This document shows positions 1-4,881 of a stretch of DNA of 5,106 nt, in pieces. The stretch covers positions 1-5,106 of the forward strand of contig CANIRI010000194.1 of NCBI GenBank assembly GCA_947469815.1, in the 5' to 3' direction. The DNA is from Comamonadaceae bacterium (GTDB taxonomy: Bacteria; Pseudomonadota; Gammaproteobacteria; Burkholderiales; Burkholderiaceae_C). How positions within the stretch are numbered: the first letter of the stretch is position 1; every line of letters starts with the position of its first letter. The notes beneath the pieces were generated by a model, which saw only the letters and a list, made by a program, of their open reading frames with translations, searched no databases and had not been told where the DNA came from. Made by a program: the position numbers and the translations under genes.

Positions 1-1
1 C

Positions 2-337
2 CATTTCTGGGCCTTGGCGCTGTACCGTGTGGAGGACTACCGCAAGTCCGGCCTGCCCATGCTGCCTGTTACCCACGGCAGCGAATTCACCCGCCTGCAG
101 ATTTTTCTCTACACCCTGGTGTTGTTTGCCGCCTGCCTGCTGCCTTTTGTATCCGGCATGAGCTCCTGGCTGTATCTGGCATCCGCCGTGGTCCTGAGTG
201 TGATTTTTTGCGTCTACGCGGTGCGCCTGATGCGCAACTACTCCGACGAACTCGCGCGAGCCACATTCCGGTTTTCGCTGTGGCATTTGAGCCTGCTGTT
301 TGCCGCGCTGCTCTTGGATCACTACCTCTTGTTCTGA
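2..337 (+). CDS. ctaB: Protoheme IX farnesyltransferase (heme O synthase), C-terminal part
   Basis: This is the last 111 codons of a gene that begins before the window. The reading frame enters at base 2 with [17 protein letters not shown] and continues LPMLPVTHG, a conserved signature of the UbiA-family enzyme CtaB/CyoE. The enzyme adds a farnesyl group to heme B to make heme O for terminal oxidases, in the inner membrane. The visible part has three hydrophobic segments, at about residues 32-50, 55-77 and 92-110 of the fragment, fitting the last membrane helices of this polytopic protein. It ends at a TGA just 6 bp before the Sco gene, so the two are probably co-transcribed as the tail of a cytochrome oxidase assembly cluster. 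The TTG at 14 is internal and not a start. The family assignment is secure; only the 5' part is missing. Confidence 0.95.
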   Translation, partial: HFWALALYRVEDYRKSGLPMLPVTHGSEFTRLQIFLYTLVLFAACLLPFVSGMSSWLYLASAVVLSVIFCVYAVRLMRNYSDELARATFRFSLWHLSLLFAALLLDHYLLF

Positions 338-343
338 GACCCC

Positions 344-946
344 ATGCCCCATCCATTCGCATCACGCCGTAGTTTCATGGGTCTGGGGCTGGCGATTAGC
401 GTAGCGCTTTTGGCCGCTTGCTCCGAGAAAAAGCTGGTCTTCAATTCCATTGACATCAGCGGCGGCGAAATGGGTAAAGACTTCGCGATCAAGGACCACA
501 ACGGACAACTGCGCAAACTGGCGGATTTCACCGACAAAGTCGTCGTCGTGTTTTTTGGCTACACGCAGTGCCCGGACGTCTGCCCGACCACCCTGACCGA
601 GTTGGTGGAGGTCAAACGCCTGTTGGGTAAGGACGGTGACCGGCTGCAGGCCCTGTTCATCACCGTGGACCCCGAGCGCGATACGCCCGAGCTGCTCAAG
701 GCCTACATGACCAATTTCGATTCCACATTTTTGGCGCTATGCCCTACGCCTGCGCAACTGGCCGAGGTCGCGGCGAGCTTCAAGGTGTACTACAAAAAAG
801 TCGGCGATGAGAAAAGCGCCACGTACACCATGGACCACTCTGCGGGCAGCTATGTGTTTGACCCCAAGGGCCATGTGCGACTTTTTGTGCGCTACGGCTT
901 GGGTGCGCAGCCGCTCGCAGCGGACATTGCGCAGCTGTTGACTTAG
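344..946 (+). CDS. sco: Sco1/SenC/PrrC-family copper chaperone lipoprotein
   Basis: A 200-residue thioredoxin-fold protein of the Sco family, which delivers copper to the CuA site of cytochrome c oxidase or keeps its cysteines reduced. The copper ligands are all present: C76 and C80 in CPDVCP and H165 in TMDHSAGS. The N-terminus has a twin-arginine stretch (SRRSFM, R8-R9), a hydrophobic core and a lipobox ending at C26 (LLAAC), so the mature protein is probably a lipoprotein anchored to the inner membrane and facing the periplasm, perhaps exported by Tat. The ATG at 344 is chosen because a start at Met12 would lose the arginine pair; the ribosome binding site is weak (GAG within the ctaB stop region), consistent with coupling to ctaB, 6 bp upstream. 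The stop TAG overlaps the rpoH stop on the opposite strand. Length and motifs are normal for the family. Confidence 0.95.
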   Translation: MPHPFASRRSFMGLGLAISVALLAACSEKKLVFNSIDISGGEMGKDFAIKDHNGQLRKLADFTDKVVVVFFGYTQCPDVCPTTLTELVEVKRLLGKDGDRLQALFITVDPERDTPELLKAYMTNFDSTFLALCPTPAQLAEVAASFKVYYKKVGDEKSATYTMDHSAGSYVFDPKGHVRLFVRYGLGAQPLAADIAQLLT

Positions 947-1884
947 GCGTATTCAGCCAACGCAGCTTTCATTTTTTTCATCGCCGCCACCTCAATCTGG
1001 CGGATGCGCTCGGCGCTCACGCCATATTCGGCCGCCAGTTCATGCAGGGTCATACCGCCTGAACCATCGTCATTTACCTTGAGCCAGCGCTCTTCGACGA
1101 TGCGGCGGCTGCGCGCGTCCAACACTTGCAGCGCGGCGGCGATACCGTCCGAGGCCAGCACGTCGCGGCGGTGCGCTTCAATGACTTCCAGCGGCTCGTG
1201 CTTGCTGTCGGTCAGGTAAGCAATCGGGCCAAAGGCTTCTTCGCCGTCGTCGCTGTTCATCGGGTCCAGCACCACGTCGCCACCGGCCAGCCGGCTTTCC
1301 ATTTCCAACACTTCCTCGGGCTTGACCCGCAGCTCGCGCGCCATCGTGGCAACCTGGGTGGGGCTGAGCGTGTCGCGGTGGGTGTCGAGATCGGCGGCGG
1401 CGTCTTCGCCCTTGAAGCGCTGGCGCATGGAGCGCAGATTGAAAAACAGCTTGCGCTGGGCCTTGGTCGTGGCGACCTTGACCATGCGCCAGTTTTTCAG
1501 GATGTATTCGTGGATTTCGGCCTTGATCCAATGCAGCGCGTAGCTCACCAGGCGCACGCCCTGGTCCGGGTCAAAGCGCTTGACCGCCTTCATCAGGCCC
1601 ACATTGCCTTCTTGGATCAGGTCGCCGTGGGGCAAGCCGTAGCCGATGTACTGGCGCGCCACCGACACCACCAGCCGCAGGTGCGATAGCACCAACTTTC
1701 CCGCTGCTTCCAAATCGTTGTCATTGCGGAACTGGCGGGCGAAGGTTTGTTCTTCTTCCAGCGTGAGCATGGGCAGGCGGTTGGCCGCTGAAATATAGGC
1801 GTCCAGATTCCCCAGCGGGGGCACCAAAGCCCACGGGTTGGCAACCGAAGTACGGACTGCAGGGGTAGCTAAAGCGAGTGTCAT
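943..1884 (-). CDS. rpoH: RNA polymerase heat-shock sigma factor RpoH (sigma-32)
   Basis: A 313-residue sigma-70-family group 3 factor that directs RNA polymerase to heat-shock promoters (chaperones, proteases). Region 2 is clear at residues 87-132 (GDLIQEGNVGLMKAVKRFD, then a SYALHWIKAEI stretch for -10 recognition). The RpoH box QRKLFFNLR lies at 143-151 and is diagnostic for sigma-32. Region 4.2, the -35 binding helix-turn-helix, is at about 278-306 (LHELAAEYGVSAERIRQIE). It is longer than E. coli RpoH (284 residues), with additional residues before region 1.2, as I recall for beta-proteobacteria. The start is set at the ATG at 1884 because AAGGAG lies 7 nt upstream; a longer frame to a GTG at 1909-1911 would run through that site and nearly reach the promoter. 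It is convergent with sco, with a 4-bp stop overlap, and has its own CIRCE-bearing upstream region. Confidence 0.96.
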   Translation of the reverse strand: MTLALATPAVRTSVANPWALVPPLGNLDAYISAANRLPMLTLEEEQTFARQFRNDNDLEAAGKLVLSHLRLVVSVARQYIGYGLPHGDLIQEGNVGLMKAVKRFDPDQGVRLVSYALHWIKAEIHEYILKNWRMVKVATTKAQRKLFFNLRSMRQRFKGEDAAADLDTHRDTLSPTQVATMARELRVKPEEVLEMESRLAGGDVVLDPMNSDDGEEAFGPIAYLTDSKHEPLEVIEAHRRDVLASDGIAAALQVLDARSRRIVEERWLKVNDDGSGGMTLHELAAEYGVSAERIRQIEVAAMKKMKAALAEYA

Positions 1885-1887
1885 GGT

Positions 1888-1902
1888 CGAACTCCTTGTT
1901 CG
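1888..1902 (-). promoter_or_regulatory. Small hairpin presenting the rpoH Shine-Dalgarno sequence
   Basis: The minus strand reads CGAAC-AAGGA-GTTCG, a perfect 5-bp stem with a 5-nt loop. The loop holds AAGGA, and the last G of AAGGAG is in the stem. If the promoter call at 1913-1921 is right, this hairpin makes up most of a 5' untranslated region of roughly 20-25 nt. It could modestly control translation, for example by temperature, but a stem this short may also be chance. The pairing is seen directly; the function is inference. Confidence 0.35.
1892..1897 (-). promoter_or_regulatory. Ribosome binding site of rpoH
   Basis: AAGGAG on the minus strand, 7 nt from the ATG at 1884. It decides the start of rpoH over the upstream in-frame GTG at 1911. 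It lies mostly in the loop of a small hairpin at 1888-1902. Confidence 0.85.
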
Positions 1903-1912
1903 TAAGGACACA

Positions 1913-1921
1913 ATATTAGCA
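1913..1921 (-). promoter_or_regulatory. Probable rpoH promoter, extended -10 element
   Basis: The minus strand reads TGC-TAATAT, a TGn extended -10 with 4 of 6 matches to TATAAT. At 18-nt spacing a weak -35 (TTAGCA, 1937-1942, 4 of 6 matches to TTGACA) is formed by the other arm of the CIRCE element. Transcription would start near 1905-1908, just before the ribosome binding site. It is predicted by eye only. Confidence 0.5.
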
Positions 1922-1942
1922 CTCTCGAAAGGCGAGTGCTAA
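1916..1942. promoter_or_regulatory. CIRCE operator (HrcA binding site) upstream of rpoH
   Basis: A perfect inverted repeat: TTAGCACTC at 1916-1924 and GAGTGCTAA at 1934-1942, separated by 9 nt (TCGAAAGGC). This matches the canonical CIRCE consensus (TTAGCACTC-N9-GAGTGCTAA) at every arm position and at the usual spacing. CIRCE is bound by the repressor HrcA, whose activity depends on GroEL. The near edge is 31 nt from the rpoH ATG, and the element overlaps the predicted -10 and -35. The only gene it can serve is rpoH: the nearest coding sequence on the other side (the CusF-like gene) is read towards it and ends at 1986. HrcA itself is not in the window. Confidence 0.95.
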
Positions 1943-1983
1943 ACAAATCCCCGGATGTTTGCGCCAGATCAAACCCGTCTTAT

Positions 1984-1998
1984 GCCTAATTTTTAGGC
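1984..1998. repeat. Perfect 6-bp inverted repeat at the end of the CusF-like gene
   Basis: GCCTAA-TTT-TTAGGC, a 6-bp stem with a 3-nt centre that includes the stop codon of the CusF-like gene. In the minus-strand transcript it is followed by ATAAGACGGG, not by a run of U, so it is not a convincing intrinsic terminator. It may act as a weak 3' stabilising hairpin or be incidental. Confidence 0.4.
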
Positions 1999-2357
1999 TC
2001 TATGCCGGTGACAACAAAAGCGCCCTCCAACTTTTCGGCGCTGAAGCGGATTTTGTCCCCCGGCTTGAGCTTGTCCAGCAGCGCCGGGTCGCGGACCTGG
2101 AAAACCATGCTCATGGGCGGCATGTCCAGATTTTTGATTTCCCCGTGCTTGATGGTCATCTTTTTGTTTTCCTTGTCGACTTTGCGGACTTCGCCGTCCG
2201 CCATGTCAGCGCTTGTGGATGGCGTACGCGCTGGCACCACGGCCTCTGTCTTGGCCGCATCTTTTTCCATGGGCACGCTGGCATGGGATCCCGCAAACGC
2301 GGGTGTTGTAGCCAACAGCAGCGCAGAAATAGTGAGAATAGATGGGATGGTGTTCAT
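1986..2357 (-). CDS. CusF-like periplasmic copper-binding protein
   Basis: A 123-residue secreted protein with a signal peptide (hydrophobic core at about 6-19, AFA cleavage motif at 20-22), a low-complexity linker rich in Ala, Thr, Ser and Pro to about residue 53, and a CusF-type OB-fold domain at about 54-120. By alignment from memory with E. coli CusF, the Cu(I)/Ag(I) ligands His36, Met47 and Met49 correspond to H71, M82 and M84. The tryptophan that caps the metal in E. coli (W44) is replaced by M79 (LDMPPMSM). Predicted cleavage leaves Gly-Ser-His at the mature N-terminus, a possible extra Cu(II) site. The likely role is a periplasmic copper buffer or chaperone, possibly passing metal to an efflux pump. 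It is the last gene of the copper operon, 44 bp after the cupredoxin-DUF411 gene. The ATG at 2357 has only a weak AAAGA ribosome site (2364-2368), but no other start keeps the signal peptide. Confidence 0.88.
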   Translation of the reverse strand: MNTIPSILTISALLLATTPAFAGSHASVPMEKDAAKTEAVVPARTPSTSADMADGEVRKVDKENKKMTIKHGEIKNLDMPPMSMVFQVRDPALLDKLKPGDKIRFSAEKLEGAFVVTGIEPKN

Positions 2358-2401
2358 GGTGATTCTTTCAGCGTGCCGCAGGTGAAATTGAAGGCTGGGA
2401 T

Positions 2402-3343
2402 TTAAGACTTGATGCGGGATTTGGTTGCAGCTTTGGCAGCGTATGACTGAAAAATCCGCGAACTGCCATCCGCGTTGACAAGCACCACATCAAAAGCATC
2501 ACGCACGCCAAGCATGTCGTCTTGCATCTCCATACCCGGTGAGCCCATAGGCATGCCCGGCACTGCAAGCCCTATAGCGACAGGCTTTTCACGTAGCAGT
2601 CGCTTCACGTCTTGCGCTGGGACGTGGCCTTCAAGAACATAGCCGCCAACTTGGGCGGTATGGCAAGAGCCAAACTTGGCAGGCAGCCCGAATTTTTGGC
2701 GAATGGGTGCTGTATCGCTCACGTCGTTTGTGACGACCTGAAAGCCTGCATCACGCAAATGACTCACCCAGTCTTTGCAGCAGCCACAGTTGGGGGTTTT
2801 CCAGACTGTGACGGCTTTGTCCGGGCTGCTGGTGCTGCCTAACTCGGAGTCAGCAAGCACGGTAATTTTTCCGACCATGCCGGCTGCGTAGTGACCTGCC
2901 ATCAGACACGCAAAATCAAATGCGCCAGCTTGGTTGAAGTACCAAACAATCTGCCCCGTTTTTCCAGGGCCAACATGCGCCATGTAGGGCTCATCGTGCT
3001 CCATGGTCGGGAATTTCACCATCAAAGCAGCGTGCTCATCGAGCTCTTTTTTTGTACCCAACACGAATTCATGCATGACTTTGCCCTTGTTTTTGATGAG
3101 CAGCTTCACGGTTTCGCCTTGCTTGAGCGTCAACTTGTCCGGGGTAAATCGCATGTTGTCGGTCATGGTGAAAGTGACGGTGCGCTTGACCGCTTTGTCA
3201 TCGCCAGCAATCCCCCAGGGTTTCTGCTCTTTTTTGGCCGGAGCTGCTTTGTCAGCGTGCGCCTCGTCACTGTGTGCAAAAACAGAGGAGGCGCTTGCTG
3301 CGCCCAGTGCGGAGGCGATGAGTAATGTGCGTCGTGTTGTCAT
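2402..3343 (-). CDS. Fused CopI-like cupredoxin and CopG-like (DUF411) periplasmic copper protein
   Basis: A 313-residue single frame with two copper domains. Residues 1-23 are a signal peptide ending VFA, with a TRR pair that may mark Tat export; a His/Lys/Ala-rich linker runs to about 50. Residues about 52-163 form a cupredoxin with a type-1 copper set: H91 in MHEFVLG, then C146, H151 and M156 in FACLMAGHYAAGM. A Met/His-rich insert lies between (HAALMVKFPTMEHDEPYMAH, 104-123). After a short linker (about 163-177), residues about 178-297 are a DUF411/CopG domain with CGCC (C186, C188, C189), SCHTA (C227, H228), EGHVPA (H240) and GLAVPGMPMGSPGMEM (258-273). CopI and CopG are usually separate copper-tolerance proteins; here the DUF411 part has no signal peptide of its own. 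The role is presumably periplasmic Cu(I)/Cu(II) binding and redox handling. A GAGGT site 5 nt upstream supports the ATG at 3343. The multicopper oxidase gene is 65 bp upstream and the CusF-like gene 44 bp downstream. Confidence 0.92.
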   Translation of the reverse strand: MTTRRTLLIASALGAASASSVFAHSDEAHADKAAPAKKEQKPWGIAGDDKAVKRTVTFTMTDNMRFTPDKLTLKQGETVKLLIKNKGKVMHEFVLGTKKELDEHAALMVKFPTMEHDEPYMAHVGPGKTGQIVWYFNQAGAFDFACLMAGHYAAGMVGKITVLADSELGSTSSPDKAVTVWKTPNCGCCKDWVSHLRDAGFQVVTNDVSDTAPIRQKFGLPAKFGSCHTAQVGGYVLEGHVPAQDVKRLLREKPVAIGLAVPGMPMGSPGMEMQDDMLGVRDAFDVVLVNADGSSRIFQSYAAKAATKSRIKS

Positions 3344-3348
3344 AAGTT

Positions 3349-3353
3349 ACCTC
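3349..3353 (-). promoter_or_regulatory. Ribosome binding site of the cupredoxin-DUF411 gene
   Basis: GAGGT on the minus strand, 5 nt before the ATG at 3343. It supports that start and independent translation in the 65-bp gap after the multicopper oxidase gene. No clear promoter or terminator is visible in the gap, which is A/T-rich on both sides. Confidence 0.75.
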
Positions 3354-3408
3354 AAAAAGTTAAGAAACAAATAATGGTTCCGGGAGACGTGTTGGAGTTT
3401 TTTTAAAT

Positions 3409-4851
3409 TCAATGCTTCATGCCTTCGTGCCCGCCGCCTGCGCCTTTGTTACCCATCACGGGCTTGCGGACCTGCACTTCAATCTCCTTGGCTGGCATGT
3501 TTTGCGCTTTCATGCTGTGCCCACCCTCTGAGGCAAAGCGTGCAGGGTCGGGCAGTGCACCGGTCCATTCATACGCCACAGTGCCCGCCGGATGCTGGTA
3601 CCAACCCGGGTCTGTGTAGTCGCCCGGTTTCTGGTCTTTGCGGACTTTGAGCATGCTGAACATGCCGCCCATCTCGACACTGCCAAACGGGCCTTCGCCG
3701 GTCATCATCTTGGCGGTGTTGTCGGGCAGCGGCATATCCATCTCCGCCATATCGGCCATACCGCGCTCGCCCATCACCATGTAGTCGGGGATCACCTTGG
3801 TGATTTTTTTCACGATGTCGCGGTGGTCAATACCTATCAAGGTCGGCACATCGTGGCCCATGGCGTTCATGGTGTGGTGGCTCTTGTGGCAGTGAAAAGC
3901 CCAGTCGCCTTCTTCGTCGGCCACAAAGTCAATTTGACGCATTTGCCCCACGGCAACATCCGTGGTCACTTCATACTGGCGTGCCGTTTTCGGCGTTGGC
4001 CCACCGTCAGTGCCCGTCACTAAAAACTCATGGCCATGTAAGTGAATGGGATGGTTCGTCATGGTCAGGTTACCAAAGCGGATGCGCACCTTGTCGTTTT
4101 TGCGTACGACTAAGGGGTCAATTCCGGGGAAGACCCGGCTGTTCCAGCTCCAAATGTTGAAGTCCAGCATGGTCATGATTTTGGGTGTGTACGCGCCGGG
4201 GTCAATGTCGTAGGCACTGAGCAAAAATACGAAGTCCCTGTCTACTTCGTCGATTAGCGGATGCGCTTCCTTGGGATGGGTAATCCAAAAACCCATCATG
4301 CCCATCGCCATTTGCGTCATCTCGTCGGCGTGCGGGTGGTACATAAAGGTGCCGGGGCGGCGGGCTTCAAATTCGTACACAAAGGTTTTACCCACGGGAA
4401 TGGCGGGCTGGTTCAAGCCCGATACGCCGTCCATGCCGTTGGGCAAGCGCTGGCCGTGCCAATGAATACTGGTGTGCTCGGGCAACTTATTCGTGACAAA
4501 AATGCGTACCCGGTCGCCTTCAACGACTTCAATCGTCGGGCCAGGTGACTGGCCGTTGTAGCCCCACAAGTGGCCTTTGAAACCCGGTGCAAACTCGCGC
4601 ACCACCGGTTCGGCCACCAAATGGAATTCTTTGACGCCCTTGTTCATGCGCCAGGGCAGGGTCCATCCATTGAGGGTGACCACCGGGTTGTAGGGGCGGC
4701 CGGTGTTGGGAACTAAGGGGGCCATGGTGTCGGGCTTGGTTTGTATGACCGGTTCGGGCAGCGCGGCCATGGCCACGCGGCTGACCGCTGCGGCGGCAAT
4801 GGCGCCACCGGCCAGCCCGGCAGCTTGGAAAAAATCACGGCGAGATGTCAT
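3409..4851 (-). CDS. Tat-exported multicopper oxidase (copper oxidase), two-domain type
   Basis: A 480-residue periplasmic multicopper oxidase, probably oxidising Cu(I) to the less toxic Cu(II) with O2. The N-terminus is a clear Tat signal (SRRDFFQ, R4-R5, then an Ala-rich core; AMA motif at 27-29), so it would be exported folded. All copper motifs are intact: HWHG at 130-133, HPH at 172-174, HPIHLHGH at 267-274 and HCHKSHHTMNAM at 320-331. The last supplies H320 and H322, type-1 ligands C321 and H326, and axial M331. Only about 93 residues separate HPH from HPIHLHGH, so there is no room for the middle domain of CueO/CopA-type enzymes, and the core appears to be two cupredoxin domains (about 60-195 and 205-340). 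A Met-rich tail follows (MADMAEMDMP, 365-374; HEGMKH at the end). The start is supported by AGGAG 8 nt upstream. It follows the TolC-type gene by 30 bp. Family call is firm; substrate is inferred from context. Confidence 0.94.
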   Translation of the reverse strand: MTSRRDFFQAAGLAGGAIAAAAVSRVAMAALPEPVIQTKPDTMAPLVPNTGRPYNPVVTLNGWTLPWRMNKGVKEFHLVAEPVVREFAPGFKGHLWGYNGQSPGPTIEVVEGDRVRIFVTNKLPEHTSIHWHGQRLPNGMDGVSGLNQPAIPVGKTFVYEFEARRPGTFMYHPHADEMTQMAMGMMGFWITHPKEAHPLIDEVDRDFVFLLSAYDIDPGAYTPKIMTMLDFNIWSWNSRVFPGIDPLVVRKNDKVRIRFGNLTMTNHPIHLHGHEFLVTGTDGGPTPKTARQYEVTTDVAVGQMRQIDFVADEEGDWAFHCHKSHHTMNAMGHDVPTLIGIDHRDIVKKITKVIPDYMVMGERGMADMAEMDMPLPDNTAKMMTGEGPFGSVEMGGMFSMLKVRKDQKPGDYTDPGWYQHPAGTVAYEWTGALPDPARFASEGGHSMKAQNMPAKEIEVQVRKPVMGNKGAGGGHEGMKH

Positions 4852-4859
4852 GCGCAGAA

Positions 4860-4864
4860 CTCCT
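4860..4864 (-). promoter_or_regulatory. Ribosome binding site of the multicopper oxidase gene
   Basis: AGGAG on the minus strand, 8 nt before the ATG at 4851, inside the 30-bp gap after the TolC-type gene. The short gap leaves little room for a separate promoter, which argues for co-transcription. Confidence 0.8.
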
Positions 4865-4881
4865 GGAGAAGTGGGGTGTTG

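Noticed and set aside
911..923. Hairpin CCGCT-CGC-AGCGG near the end of sco as a terminator
   Set aside because: It lies inside the sco coding sequence and has no T run on either side; a 5-bp stem is easily chance in GC-rich coding DNA.
1126..1689. 187-codon plus-strand open frame inside rpoH
   Set aside because: It is a shadow of the rpoH coding frame: composition reflects antisense of sigma regions and there is no ribosome site or recognisable domain.
1885..1911. Longer rpoH starting at a GTG at 1911 (9 extra codons)
   Set aside because: The extra codons run through the AAGGAG ribosome site and would begin just after the predicted -10; the ATG at 1884 has ideal spacing.
2780..2880. Possibility that the cupredoxin-DUF411 protein is two genes joined by sequence error
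   Set aside because: The frame is continuous, and the DUF411 part has no start codon with a ribosome site or signal peptide at the junction. A true fusion is the simpler reading, though only resequencing can exclude an error.
3592..4023. 143-codon plus-strand frame, plus smaller ones at 4261-4548 and 4703-5089
   Set aside because: They are antisense to the multicopper oxidase and TolC genes; His/Val-rich content is what antisense of Met/His-rich coding produces.
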